A DNA stretch of 64,000 bases from positions 62,001 through 126,000 of the forward strand of contig NZ_FRCR01000007.1 in assembly GCF_900142995.1 (NCBI RefSeq), read 5' to 3'. Of this stretch, positions 8,271 to 17,220 are shown piece after piece (the first letter of the stretch is position 1; each line of letters begins with the position of its first letter). The notes beneath the pieces are model-generated. The model saw only the letters and a list, made by a program, of their open reading frames with translations, did not search any database and had not been told where the DNA came from. The position numbers and the translations under genes are program-made. Origin of the DNA: Caldanaerovirga acetigignens. GTDB lineage: Bacteria > Bacillota > Thermosediminibacteria > Thermosediminibacterales > Thermosediminibacteraceae.

Positions 8271-9497
8271 TCAAAACTTTGTTTTTAGTATTTCCACGGC
8301 TTTCTTTAGTTGCTCATCTTCATTTATCGGAATCTCATAAGAAGAACTTTCGACCTTCTTTAAAGATACCTCAACGTCGGGCTCTACTCCTTTTCCATCT
8401 ATGGACCTCCCGCTGGGAAGGTAGTATTTAGCAATTGTCATCTTCAGGCCCGACCCGTCGTTCAAAGGCATAAGTTCCTGTACGGTTCCTTTCCCGAAGG
8501 TCCTTTTCCCCACCAGCACCGCTTTTTTGCTGTCCTGCAGCGCACCGGATACGATTTCAGCAGCGCTGGCACTGTTTTCGTTTATGAGCACGGCCAGAGG
8601 AAGCTCAAGACTTGCATCGTCCGAATAGTACTCCTCCAATTTATTTCCGTATCTATCCCTGGTGAAGACCACGAGGCCCTTTCCCATGAGCATATCCGCC
8701 ACCCGCACAGCCTCATCTAGGTCTCCTCCGGGATTGTCCCTTAGGTCCAACACTAGGGCTTTTATCCCTTTTTGCTGCAAAGCTGTCAAAGCGTTTTCGA
8801 ATTCCTCTGAAGTATAAGAGTCAAAGGAAGATATTCTCACATAACCGATGTCATTTTCAATTATATCCCATTTTACCGTTTTTAGCCTTATATCGTCCCT
8901 CACCAGCTCGTATTTAAGAATTTCTTTTACACCGGGCCTTTCCACGTAAACGGTGACTTTTGTCCCCTTCTTACCCCTGAGCAGCTTTACAGCTTCGTCA
9001 ATGCTCTTGCCTTTTAGTTCCACCCCATCTACTTTAACTATACGGTCCCTCGGGCGAATACCTGCTTTATGAGCCGGAGTGCCTTCTATAGGAGCAACCA
9101 CTATAATCTCACCGGTCTCTTCGTCCACATCCAGCGAAAGTCCTACCCCTTCGAAGCTCCCGTTCAAAGAAATCATGAAATCCTCGAATTCTTCCGGCTC
9201 CATGAATACCGAATAGGGGTCCTCCAGAGCCTGAACCATCCCATTTATAGCTCCGCGAATGAGAATTTGCGGCGGAACTTCCTTTACGTACCTCTCCTTT
9301 ATGTAATTCATCACTTCTGAAACGGGTATAAGTTCGGAAGTTTCCCCGGACTTTGTCTGAACTTCTCCCAGGATGGGTTTTTCTTTTAAAGTAGAAAGGG
9401 GCCTAACTCCGATAGCAGCCCCTAAAAAGAACGCAGCGGTGAATACAATAAGATATGTAATTGACGCCCGTATAATCTTTTTCTTTCCAGTCAGCAT
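8271..9497 (-). CDS. ctpB: C-terminal processing peptidase (S41), CtpB/CtpA
   Basis: Membrane-anchored serine protease of 408 residues: an N-terminal membrane helix (SITYLIVFTAAFFLGAAIGV), a PDZ domain (about 95-185, GTPAHKAGIRPRDRIVKVDG) and the S41 tail-protease core. The catalytic serine lies in NENSASAAEIVSGAL and the lysine in KRTFGKGTVQEL, forming the Ser/Lys dyad. In Bacillus, CtpB cleaves the SpoIVFA regulator during sporulation; related CtpA enzymes trim cell-wall hydrolase partners. Here its place between an M23 hydrolase and a MinJ-like protein suggests envelope protein processing. It is separated from the M23 gene by 55 bases. Confidence 0.92.
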   Translation of the reverse strand: MLTGKKKIIRASITYLIVFTAAFFLGAAIGVRPLSTLKEKPILGEVQTKSGETSELIPVSEVMNYIKERYVKEVPPQILIRGAINGMVQALEDPYSVFMEPEEFEDFMISLNGSFEGVGLSLDVDEETGEIIVVAPIEGTPAHKAGIRPRDRIVKVDGVELKGKSIDEAVKLLRGKKGTKVTVYVERPGVKEILKYELVRDDIRLKTVKWDIIENDIGYVRISSFDSYTSEEFENALTALQQKGIKALVLDLRDNPGGDLDEAVRVADMLMGKGLVVFTRDRYGNKLEEYYSDDASLELPLAVLINENSASAAEIVSGALQDSKKAVLVGKRTFGKGTVQELMPLNDGSGLKMTIAKYYLPSGRSIDGKGVEPDVEVSLKKVESSSYEIPINEDEQLKKAVEILKTKF

Positions 9498-9552
9498 CCA
9501 TCTTACTCCTTAAAATTAAACAAACTTATTTTATTAAGCTTATTATACCACA

Positions 9553-10698
9553 TTATTTTACCCAATTCCACGGGCTTACATGCTGGCCTTCCTTCCTTAC
9601 TTCAAAGTGAAGGTGAGGTCCTGTGGAAATGCCGGTGCTTCCAACAAGGCCTATTCTTTCTCCTCTTTTTACGCTCTGCCCTTCAGACACTAATATTTTG
9701 GAAAGGTGAGCATATAGCGTTGAAATACCTCCACCGTGGTCTATGATTATGGTATTGCCGTACCCCCCATAGTAGCCAGTGTATATCACTTCGCCATCGT
9801 CAGCAGCCACTACATTAGTTCCCATAGGGGCACCGATGTCTATCCCCGTATGGAAGCGCCGTGACTTATACACCGGGTGAATGCGCCAACCATAGTCGGA
9901 TGTAATATTCTTGGAACTCGGTACAGGCCACTGAAATGCTCCGGTTCCAACGTAGCCCTTCGAGCTTCTCGCCTGAATTTGCTTTATCATCTCGGCTATT
10001 TTCCTGGATTCCTCTTCCAACTGATCCTGCTGTCGTTCGTATTCCCTTTTTTGCTCTTCGAGGGCTGCCAGAAGCCTCTGGCGATCCTGCTGGCGAGAAG
10101 CCAGCTTCGCCCTGTGAGTATTTATGAGTTGATACTGCCGGGCTATGACCTGGCGTTGGGCTTCCAATTCGGATTTTTTCTTTTCCACTAACTCTTTTTT
10201 CGCTTGAAATTCCATAAGAAGTGTTTTGTCATAATCCAATAGGCGCTTTACCATATCCAAACGGGTTAGAAATTCCGAAAAGCTAGCCGACTCGAGCATT
10301 ACTTCCAGATAATCCACGGGCCCTGCTTTGTACATCGCCCGCAGCCTTGTCTTGAGGTCATCTTCCTGTTTTTTAACTTCTTCTTCTGCTTTTTTCAGTT
10401 CCTGCTGGGTAATGGTCAACTTTTGCTGGGTGAGTTTTAATTGCGCTTCAGCAGCAGCGAGCTTATTTTGAGTTTCCTGAAGGTCTTTTTCTATGGCTTC
10501 TAGCTCTTCTGCAACGTTATTTTTTTGAGCGTTCACCTTTTTCAATGAATTCCTTATCTCCTGTATCTTTTTCGATATTTGACTTTGCTGGGTTTTTAAA
10601 TTTTCAAGGTCAATCGCTTTTGCCGGTATCATAGATGTTATGAAAAAAAGCAGAGCTAAAATTACACCGAAAACTTCGCGGGCTCTTTGTTTTTTCAA
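9553..10698 (-). CDS. Coiled-coil M23 peptidase (EnvC/CwlO-like peptidoglycan hydrolase)
   Basis: A secreted 381-residue protein: signal peptide (FGVILALLFFITSMIPAKA), a long heptad-rich coiled coil (about 30-245) and a C-terminal LytM/M23 zinc peptidase (about 265-378). The zinc ligands look intact: HTGIDIGAP supplies His and Asp, and TGPHLHFEVR the HxH, so unlike E. coli EnvC this should be catalytically competent. FtsEX complexes activate coiled-coil hydrolases of this build (EnvC, CwlO, PcsB) across the membrane. Directly following ftsX by 22 bases, it is the obvious FtsX partner. The pairing is inference from context. Confidence 0.9.
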   Translation of the reverse strand: MKKQRAREVFGVILALLFFITSMIPAKAIDLENLKTQQSQISKKIQEIRNSLKKVNAQKNNVAEELEAIEKDLQETQNKLAAAEAQLKLTQQKLTITQQELKKAEEEVKKQEDDLKTRLRAMYKAGPVDYLEVMLESASFSEFLTRLDMVKRLLDYDKTLLMEFQAKKELVEKKKSELEAQRQVIARQYQLINTHRAKLASRQQDRQRLLAALEEQKREYERQQDQLEEESRKIAEMIKQIQARSSKGYVGTGAFQWPVPSSKNITSDYGWRIHPVYKSRRFHTGIDIGAPMGTNVVAADDGEVIYTGYYGGYGNTIIIDHGGGISTLYAHLSKILVSEGQSVKRGERIGLVGSTGISTGPHLHFEVRKEGQHVSPWNWVK

Positions 10699-10720
10699 AA
10701 CGCGATCCTCCTTTCGGCAA

Positions 10721-11593
10721 CTAAACCCTCAAAAATCTTCTTATTGAAAAGCCGCTTCCAAAAGCCCCCAAAAATGTCCCCATTAAAAGCAGACCGAGAG
10801 TGTACTCGTTAAATTCCTTTAATGGAAGAAGAGAAATCATCGGAACATTTAATTTCACAATATTGTACAAATAACTGTAGCCAACTGCCAGCAAAGCAAT
10901 GGCAATCAGCGAGCCCGTAAACCCGAGCATCATGCCTTCAATCAGAAAAGGCCATCTCACGAACCAGTCCGTAGCACCTATATACTTCATTATGCTTATT
11001 TCCCTGCGCCTTGAAAAAACTGTGATCCTTATGGTGTTCGATATTATGAAGACCGATATCGTAGCAAAAATCGCCATTACTGCTAGGCCCATCAGCCTCA
11101 TCCAGTAAGTAATTTTAAACAGCTTTTCAACAACGCCCTTGCCGTATTTTACTTCCTCTATCCCTTCTATTTTCTGTATCCTTTCCGCTACCCCTGAAAC
11201 TTCCTGAGGAGTCTCAACCTTGATGCGAAAGGAATTAGGCAGCGGATTTTCTATGCCTTCCAGTAACTCGTCGCCCACCTGTTTTTTAAATTCCTCCAGT
11301 GCCTGTTCCTTCGAGACAAATACAACCTCTTTAACCCCATCCAGACTTTTTATGCTCAATTCGATCTGGTTTATCTTAAGCTTGTCTACTGAATCCTCGA
11401 GATAAGCTGTAATCTCCACCTGAGATTCCACATTTTTTGCTATGTAATCAAAATTTATCGATATCATCAAAAAAGAGCCGAATATTATCAGTGCCGAAGC
11501 CACGGCTCCTATGGAAGCTAAGCTCATCCACCCGTTCCGAAAAAGGTTTGCGAAAGCTTCTTTGAAAAAGTAACGAATGGTTCTAAGTTTCAC
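10721..11593 (-). CDS. ftsX: Cell-division ABC transporter permease FtsX
   Basis: A 290-residue FtsX: cytoplasmic N-terminus, membrane helix 1 ([21 protein letters not shown]), an extracellular domain (about 50-165), then three helices in the MacB-like C-terminal part ([18 protein letters not shown] and others). FtsEX transmits ATP hydrolysis to peptidoglycan hydrolases at the division site or side wall. The start overlaps the end of ftsE by 11 bases. Confidence 0.95.
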   Translation of the reverse strand: MKLRTIRYFFKEAFANLFRNGWMSLASIGAVASALIIFGSFLMISINFDYIAKNVESQVEITAYLEDSVDKLKINQIELSIKSLDGVKEVVFVSKEQALEEFKKQVGDELLEGIENPLPNSFRIKVETPQEVSGVAERIQKIEGIEEVKYGKGVVEKLFKITYWMRLMGLAVMAIFATISVFIISNTIRITVFSRRREISIMKYIGATDWFVRWPFLIEGMMLGFTGSLIAIALLAVGYSYLYNIVKLNVPMISLLPLKEFNEYTLGLLLMGTFLGAFGSGFSIRRFLRV

Positions 11594-12278
11594 AGCGGTA
11601 GACCCCTCTTTCTTCGTCCCTTACCAGTTGTCCATCTTCTAACTGCAGAACTCTTTTTTTCATGGCATCTACGAGTTCTTTGGCATGGGTGGCAACAATT
11701 AATGTCGTGCCTTTTTTATTTATTTCATCCAGCAATTTCATTATCTCCCAGGAAGTATCCGGGTCCAAGTTGCCCGTCGGTTCATCGGCAATGATTACAT
11801 CTGGATTGTTGACAAGAGCCCTCGCTAAGGCCGCTCTTTGCTGCTCTCCTCCCGAAAGTTCGTTAGGCCTTGAGTTCATTTTATGCGAAAGCCCAACCAT
11901 TTCGATAACCTTTGGCACCCTTTTCCTGATTTCCCTTGGAGACGCCTCTATAACTTCCATGGCGAAGGCTACGTTTTCATAAACGGTCTTTTGAGGAAGC
12001 AGCCTGAAGTCCTGAAAAACGACTCCTAACCTTCTCCTCAAATAAGGTACTTCCTTCGGCTTCAAACGGGTAATGTTTTTCCCATTTATAAAAATCTGAC
12101 CTCGCGTGGGCAATTCTTCGCGAAAAAGAAGCTTTAGAAATGTCGATTTTCCTGCCCCAGTCGGCCCTACAAGAAAGACAAACTCGCCCTTTTCTATCTT
12201 TACATTTATGTCCCTGAGAGCTACACATCCGCCCGGGTAAATTTTTGATACTCCCACCATTTCTATAATGTGTTGCAC
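11583..12278 (-). CDS. ftsE: Cell-division ATP-binding protein FtsE
   Basis: ABC ATPase of 231 residues: Walker [11 protein letters not shown]-loop [10 protein letters not shown], signature LSGGEQQR, Walker [13 protein letters not shown], and switch His in VATHAKE. It is the cytoplasmic partner of FtsX. The frame is open to 12299, but GTG 12278 has a GAGGAG site nine bases upstream and gives the family length, so I start there. The 12300-12380 stretch upstream must hold its promoter; I saw no clear boxes. Confidence 0.93.
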   Translation of the reverse strand: MQHIIEMVGVSKIYPGGCVALRDINVKIEKGEFVFLVGPTGAGKSTFLKLLFREELPTRGQIFINGKNITRLKPKEVPYLRRRLGVVFQDFRLLPQKTVYENVAFAMEVIEASPREIRKRVPKVIEMVGLSHKMNSRPNELSGGEQQRAALARALVNNPDVIIADEPTGNLDPDTSWEIMKLLDEINKKGTTLIVATHAKELVDAMKKRVLQLEDGQLVRDEERGVYRCET

Positions 12279-12379
12279 TTTCAATCCACTCCTCATCAAC
12301 TATTTTTTTAGTTCGACATAAATCCCAAAATTCCTTCCCTCTCGGGATTCATATTTTATGGTAATATATTCCCGCGAAA

Positions 12380-12407
12380 ATTAAAAAGCGGCTATTCGCC
12401 GCTTTTT
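12380..12407 (-). terminator. Terminator overlapping the end of ribH
   Basis: Minus strand: stem AAAAAGCGGC/GCCGCTTTTT with a short loop, followed by a T-rich tail. The ribH stop codon (12394-12392) lies within the hairpin. Confidence 0.88.
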
Positions 12408-12874
12408 GTAGGTAGTAATTTCTTAAGATTGGCCATCTCTATAGCTGTCAGTGCCGCATCCCATCCCTTATTTCCCGCCTTTGTGCCCGCTCTCTCTACC
12501 GCCTGTTCTATGGTATCGGTAGTCAGGACGCCGAAGATGGTGGGCACTTTTGTTTCAAGAGACACTAAAGCAATCCCTTTAGAAACTTCGGCCGCAACGT
12601 AATCGAAATGCGGCGTCGCGCCTCTAATGACGGCGCCCAGACAGATTACCGCATCGAAACGCCCGCTCTCTGCCATTATTTTCGCCGTAAATGGTATCTC
12701 GAAACTTCCCGGCACCCAGTAAACCTCGATAGCCTCATCCTGGGCACCGTGGCGCAGTAAGCAGTCCAGCGCCCCTTCGAGCAGCTTGCCGGTGATGAAT
12801 TCATTGAAACGGCTGACAACAATGCCGAATCTCAGGTTTTCTGCGGTCAGTTTGGCCTGGATAATTTTGGGCAT
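12392..12874 (-). CDS. ribH: 6,7-dimethyl-8-ribityllumazine synthase
   Basis: Lumazine synthase (160 residues) condenses the pyrimidine product of RibD with the butanone phosphate made by RibBA; it forms icosahedral shells in many bacteria. Motifs: [25 protein letters not shown], the catalytic-histidine block [16 protein letters not shown], and [24 protein letters not shown]. Last gene of the rib operon, 21 bases after ribBA with an AAGGAGGAGGAT ribosome site. Confidence 0.97.
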   Translation of the reverse strand: MPKIIQAKLTAENLRFGIVVSRFNEFITGKLLEGALDCLLRHGAQDEAIEVYWVPGSFEIPFTAKIMAESGRFDAVICLGAVIRGATPHFDYVAAEVSKGIALVSLETKVPTIFGVLTTDTIEQAVERAGTKAGNKGWDAALTAIEMANLKKLLPTKSGE

Positions 12875-12895
12875 TTTATCATCCTCCTCCTTCTT

Positions 12896-14098
12896 TTACA
12901 GCCAGTGACCCAGCTTTTCTTTTTTGGCTTCCAGATACCTTGCGTTGCTTTTAGTAGGCGGGATTTTGAGCGGTATACGCTCCACTATCTCAAGGCCGTA
13001 ACCTGCAAGACCAACTACCTTCCTAGGATTGTTGGTAAGAAGGCGCATCTTTTCAATCCCCAGGTCCTTTAGTATCTGCGCACCTATGCCGTAATCCCGA
13101 AGGTCGGGAGGAAACCCCAACTTCAGATTGGCTTCCACAGTATCGAATCCCGCATCTTGCAAAGCGTACGCCCTTATTTTGTTAGCAAGCCCTATACCTC
13201 GACCCTCCTGGCGCATATACAGAATCAGGCCCTTTCCTTCTTCCTGAATTAACTTTATGGCGGCCCTCAATTGAGGACCACAGTCGCAGCGCTGTGAAGA
13301 AAAAACATCTCCGGTAAGGCATTCCGAGTGCACGCGCACCAAGGGTACGTCGCCCTCGTTTATCTCTCCTTTCATGAGCACTAAGTGAGTCTCGGAAGTA
13401 ACTATGTCTTCATAGCATATCAGTTTGAATTCCCCGTAATCGGTAGGCAAAAGCGTCTCTGCCACCTTACGTACCAGCTTTTCTCTTGCTTTGCGGTACC
13501 TTATGAGGTCTTCTATTGTAATTATCTTTAATCCCCATTCTTTCGCAAAACTCATAAGGTCGGGGAGCCTTGCCATGGTGCCGTCGTCCTTCATTATTTC
13601 GCAGATAACGCCGGCCTGATAAAGCCCTGCCAATCGAGCAAGGTCTACGGCCGCTTCGGTGTGCCCGGCCCTCCTTAACACTCCGCCGTCTCTTGCTATC
13701 AGGGGAAATATATGGCCCGGACGGCGCAGGTCCTGTGGTTTTGTGGCCGGATCGATCAACGCCTTTACCGTATCGGCCCTGTCATAAGCCGATATTCCGG
13801 TGGAATTTCCGACGTAATCCACCGATACTGTAAATGCAGTGCCCATATTGTCGGTGTTATTGCCAACCATCAAGGGCAGGTCAAGCTCTTCAGCCCTTTT
13901 TTTCGTAATGGGGACGCAAATTAGGCCGCGACCATGAATTGCCATAAAACTTATGGCTTCCGGCGTTACCTTTTCCGCAGCCATGACAAGATCCCCTTCG
14001 TTTTCCCTGTCCTCGTCGTCGACGACGATTATCATTTTGCCCTGCTTAATGTCCTCTATGGCTTCTTCAATAGTATTGAATTTATATTCCCCAGACAT
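12896..14098 (-). CDS. ribBA: Bifunctional 3,4-dihydroxy-2-butanone-4-phosphate synthase / GTP cyclohydrolase II
   Basis: A 400-residue fusion. Residues 1-~205 are the RibB part ([41 protein letters not shown]). Residues ~206-400 are the RibA part, with the zinc site C-x10-CxC ([14 protein letters not shown]), the catalytic QEGRGIGL and the LLTNNPRKV block. It supplies both riboflavin precursors. Second-to-last gene of the operon, 56 bases after ribE. Confidence 0.97.
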   Translation of the reverse strand: MSGEYKFNTIEEAIEDIKQGKMIIVVDDEDRENEGDLVMAAEKVTPEAISFMAIHGRGLICVPITKKRAEELDLPLMVGNNTDNMGTAFTVSVDYVGNSTGISAYDRADTVKALIDPATKPQDLRRPGHIFPLIARDGGVLRRAGHTEAAVDLARLAGLYQAGVICEIMKDDGTMARLPDLMSFAKEWGLKIITIEDLIRYRKAREKLVRKVAETLLPTDYGEFKLICYEDIVTSETHLVLMKGEINEGDVPLVRVHSECLTGDVFSSQRCDCGPQLRAAIKLIQEEGKGLILYMRQEGRGIGLANKIRAYALQDAGFDTVEANLKLGFPPDLRDYGIGAQILKDLGIEKMRLLTNNPRKVVGLAGYGLEIVERIPLKIPPTKSNARYLEAKKEKLGHWL

Positions 14099-14154
14099 CG
14101 ATTTTCTCCTTCCTCTTTGGACTCTAAGGTTGAAAAAACAGCCCTGAACCGCGG

Positions 14155-14802
14155 CTAAAAGCCGTAAGACTTGAGCATTTCAGCACTCAGGCCTTTTCCC
14201 GAAGTGCTCTCCTTGAGTTTTAGCAGATACTCCCTTACGTACTTTCCCACAATGTCAGTTTCAATGTTTACCGTGTCTCCCTGGTTTTTGTACTGGAGGA
14301 CCGTAGCATTGAAGGTGTGGGGTATTATAGAAACTGAAAATCCACGGATACTCACTGCCTGGACGGTCAGGCTGATGCCGTCTACGGCTACGGAACCTTT
14401 GGGTACAATATATTTCATCAGCTCCGGCGGCACACCTATTTCAAACACCACCGAGTTTCCTTCGGGATAAGTTCTAAGTATTCTACCAACCCCGTCCACA
14501 TGGCCTAATACTATATGCCCGCCAAACCTACCTCCCGCTTTTATAGCTCTTTCAAGATTTACTCGTTTACCCGCCGAAAGCTCGCTCAAAGTCGTGCTCC
14601 TTAAAGTTTCAGGCATAATGTCGGCCACGAAGGAATCGTTTCTGACGTCCCTGGCTGTCAGGCATACCCCGTTGACTGCAACACTATCTCCTACCTCAAG
14701 GTCTTCCAGTACTTTTTTACATGAAATGGTAATCAGGGCTCCTGAAGAAGACCCGACCAATTTAGTAACAATTCCTACCTCTTCGATTATCCCGGTAAAC
14801 AT
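14155..14802 (-). CDS. ribE: Riboflavin synthase alpha chain
   Basis: A 215-residue protein made of two tandem lumazine-binding barrels, beginning with [10 protein letters not shown]. It dismutates two lumazines to riboflavin plus pyrimidine. The two domains are recognisable by the repeated [11 protein letters not shown] and [12 protein letters not shown]. Start overlaps the end of ribD by 16 bases. Confidence 0.97.
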   Translation of the reverse strand: MFTGIIEEVGIVTKLVGSSSGALITISCKKVLEDLEVGDSVAVNGVCLTARDVRNDSFVADIMPETLRSTTLSELSAGKRVNLERAIKAGGRFGGHIVLGHVDGVGRILRTYPEGNSVVFEIGVPPELMKYIVPKGSVAVDGISLTVQAVSIRGFSVSIIPHTFNATVLQYKNQGDTVNIETDIVGKYVREYLLKLKESTSGKGLSAEMLKSYGF

Positions 14803-15908
14803 GAGGATCCCCCTTTTCCAGGGTCAGGATAGGCTTCCAGCAGTAGATCCCCGCCTATCACCTCGGCTGAATGAAATTTGAACCGTGGAGCTTGCTTCAG
14901 CTGATCGATGGGAAGAATTCCAATAGAATTAATTCCATTGCCGCCTATTATCAAAGGAGCCTGGAACACCAGCAGTTTATCCACCAGATTCTCTTTTATG
15001 AAAGAAGCTATAAGGGTGGCCCCTCCTTCGAGCAACACGCTAGTTATCCCCATACTGCCCAGGATTTCCATCAGCCGCTTAAGGTCTACCCGGCCATCGA
15101 CAGCGGGAACCTTTATCACTTCAGCGCCTTTTTCCTTCAGAGCATTGACCTTTTCGCTATCGGCCCCTTCCGTGGTAGCAATGATTATCTGCCCGTCTTT
15201 GCATTCCAGCATCCGCGCGTCAAGGGGTATCCTAGCCCACGAATCCACCACTATCCTGAGCAGGCTTTTTCTTTCTCCCGGCAGCCGACAGGTGAGAAGC
15301 GGGTCATCAGCAAGTACCGTGCCTATACCTACCATTACCGCATCATACCAGCTCCTAAACTCGTGGGCTTTTATCCTGGCAGGTTCTCCTGTAATCCACC
15401 TGGATTCGCCCGAGGCCATAGCAATCTTGCCATCAAGGGACTGGGCTACTTTTGCGACGACAAAAGGCCTGCCAGTCGTGATATACTTTATAAACACCTC
15501 GTTCAATTTTCTCGCTTCTTCTTCCAGTACTCCGACTTCTACCTCAACGCCAGCTTCTCTCAAGCGCTTAATGCCCTTACCGGCTACAAGGGGATTAGGG
15601 TCAGTCATGGCCACCACAACCCTTTTTATCCCGGCCCTGATTATCGCATCGGCACAAGGGGGTGTTCTGCCGAAGTGGCAGCAGGGTTCAAGGTTTACGA
15701 ATAGCTCCGCCCCCCTAGCCCTCTCACCTGCCTGGGCCAAGGCCACCACCTCGGCATGATGCTCTCCAGCTTTCCTGTGGTAGCCTTCGCCGACTATCTC
15801 GCCGTCCTTTACTATTATCGCCCCAACCATTGGATTCGGACTGGTGGTGCCTCTGCCCTTCTTTGCCAGGTCCAACGTTCGCTTCATGAAGAAAATGTCT
15901 CTTTCCAT
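14787..15908 (-). CDS. ribD: Bifunctional riboflavin biosynthesis deaminase/reductase RibD
   Basis: A 373-residue fusion: the N-terminal cytidine-deaminase-like domain (about 1-145) has HAEVVAL and the zinc motif PCCHFGRTPPC; the C-terminal reductase domain includes VAKVAQSLDGKIA and LLEGGATLIASF. It performs the second and third steps after GTP cyclohydrolase II. The frame is open to 15998, but ATG 15908 has a CGGAGGT site, and the longer version would read into the riboswitch expression platform, so I start at 15908. Confidence 0.96.
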   Translation of the reverse strand: MERDIFFMKRTLDLAKKGRGTTSPNPMVGAIIVKDGEIVGEGYHRKAGEHHAEVVALAQAGERARGAELFVNLEPCCHFGRTPPCADAIIRAGIKRVVVAMTDPNPLVAGKGIKRLREAGVEVEVGVLEEEARKLNEVFIKYITTGRPFVVAKVAQSLDGKIAMASGESRWITGEPARIKAHEFRSWYDAVMVGIGTVLADDPLLTCRLPGERKSLLRIVVDSWARIPLDARMLECKDGQIIIATTEGADSEKVNALKEKGAEVIKVPAVDGRVDLKRLMEILGSMGITSVLLEGGATLIASFIKENLVDKLLVFQAPLIIGGNGINSIGILPIDQLKQAPRFKFHSAEVIGGDLLLEAYPDPGKGGSSCLPG

Positions 15909-15935
15909 AAAATACCTCCGATTGATTTTTGAAAT

Positions 15936-15966
15936 AAAAAATACCCTGCTGTCTTCAGGGTATTCT
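15936..15966 (-). terminator. Expression-platform terminator of the FMN riboswitch
   Basis: Minus strand: stem AATACCCTG/CAGGGTATT with a loop of AAGACAG, followed by TTTTATTTC, 28 bases before the ribD start. It lies directly between the aptamer and ribD, so FMN binding should favour this hairpin and stop transcription. Confidence 0.85.
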
Positions 15967-15986
15967 CGAATAAAATAATTAAACAA

Positions 15987-16125
15987 GTCTTCTCCCATCC
16001 AGACTTTACTGTCGGCTCCGGAATCTCACCGGATCTGCCTTGCGGCTCGCGGGCTTAAGGCTTTTCGCCTATCACCGCCGGTCAGGAATTGAAGGCAAAA
16101 TGCCTTCTCACCTTGCCCCGAAGAC
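15987..16125 (-). ncRNA. FMN riboswitch (RFN element) of the rib operon
   Basis: Minus strand carries the conserved RFN blocks in order: CTTCGGGGCAAGGTGAGAA, the CTGACCGGCGGTGATAG core, AGCCCGCGAGCC, a GGCAGATCCGGTGAGATTCC block, and CAGTAAAGTCTGGATGGGAG ending in GAAGAC that closes P1 with GTCTTC. Six-stem junction organisation is evident. It controls ribD-ribE-ribBA-ribH. Confidence 0.97.
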
Positions 16126-16155
16126 TTTCTCAAAATTTGATATTCAGTTTATTTA

Positions 16156-16184
16156 ATAATACCATACAAAGCACGGGATTACAA
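16156..16184 (-). promoter_or_regulatory. Sigma-A promoter of the rib operon
   Basis: Minus strand: TTGTAA (16184-16179), 17-base spacer, TATTAT (16161-16156), about 30 bases upstream of the FMN aptamer. Confidence 0.7.
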
Positions 16185-16283
16185 TACTGCCTTTAACATT
16201 GCTTTGAAAAAACTTAATATTCCAAGGCAGATGAGGTAGAATATTATTTAAAGAAGGTTTTCAAAGCAGGCAGGTGTTTTGGC

Positions 16284-17174
16284 ATGGGCTATCGCAATCT
16301 TTCTTTTGAAGAATTATCCCGCCGGGTTAAAAAAGCCGTTGAACTTTTATCCGATTGCGCGGTCTGCGCCCAGGAATGCCATGTAAACCGCCTAAAAGGC
16401 GAGAGGGGATTTTGCCACACTGGCCGCTATGCGGTAGTGAGCAGTTGGGGACCGCACTTTGGGGAAGAGGAAGTGCTTGTAGGCACCCACGGCTCCGGCA
16501 CCATATTTTTCGCCTACTGCAACATGGCCTGCAGATTCTGTCAAAACTGCGAGATAAGCCATTACGGCGAAGGCAGGGAAATGTCAGCTCGGGAACTTGC
16601 CGATGTAATGCTGGAATTACAGCGAATCGGGTGCCATAACGTAAACTTAGTGTCCCCCAGCCATTGCGTGCCTCAAATCATTGAGGCTCTGCAGCTAGCC
16701 GTAAAAGACGGTTTAAAAATTCCCCTCGTCTACAACACAGGCGGTTACGATTCGGTCCAAACCTTGAAATTGCTTGACGGAATCATAGACATATACATGC
16801 CTGATATAAAATTCGGCGACGACGAAACGGGAAGGATTTATGCTTCCGCTCCGGGTTATTTTACCGTGGCAAAGCGGGCGGTAATGGAAATGCACAGGCA
16901 GGTAGGGGACCTCGTAGTAGATGAAAAGGGACTTGCAGTTAGAGGTTTGATAGTAAGACACCTCGTACTGCCCGAAAATCTTGCCCGGACAGAAGAAGTT
17001 ATGAAATTTCTCGCTGAAGAAATTTCTCCAAATACTTTCACTAATCTAATGGACCAGTATTACCCCGCCCATAAGGCCCATAATGACCCCGTTCTTTCAA
17101 GACGCATAACTTCTCGAGAGTACAGCCAGGCGTTAAAAATCGCCAGGGCCGCAGGATTAAAACGCATATACTAA
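16284..17174 (+). CDS. pflX: PflX-like radical SAM protein (COG1313 type)
   Basis: A 296-residue radical SAM enzyme related to pyruvate formate-lyase activases. The [4Fe-4S]-SAM motif is CNMACRFCQN (about residues 78-87), preceded by a Cys-rich N-terminal stretch (CAVCAQECHVNRLKGERGFC) typical of the PflX group. Later MPDIKFGDDE and LMDQYYPAHKA also fit. The substrate is unknown; no glycyl-radical enzyme is next to it. It is the only plus-strand gene between 1 and 54 kb apart from transposase debris. Start ATG 16284 follows AGGCAGGTG. Confidence 0.85.
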   Translation: MGYRNLSFEELSRRVKKAVELLSDCAVCAQECHVNRLKGERGFCHTGRYAVVSSWGPHFGEEEVLVGTHGSGTIFFAYCNMACRFCQNCEISHYGEGREMSARELADVMLELQRIGCHNVNLVSPSHCVPQIIEALQLAVKDGLKIPLVYNTGGYDSVQTLKLLDGIIDIYMPDIKFGDDETGRIYASAPGYFTVAKRAVMEMHRQVGDLVVDEKGLAVRGLIVRHLVLPENLARTEEVMKFLAEEISPNTFTNLMDQYYPAHKAHNDPVLSRRITSREYSQALKIARAAGLKRIY

Positions 17175-17177
17175 AAA

Positions 17178-17216
17178 AGCGCGAGGTCCGCCTCAATTTC
17201 CAGGCGTCCTCGCGGC
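17178..17216. terminator. Bidirectional terminator between pflX and the glycosyltransferase fusion
   Basis: GC-rich inverted repeat CGCGAGG..CGCCT / AGGCG..CCTCGCG. On the minus strand it is followed by TTTTTTAG; on the plus strand by GCTTTCTT. It separates convergent genes 46 bases apart. Confidence 0.8.
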
Positions 17217-17220
17217 TTTC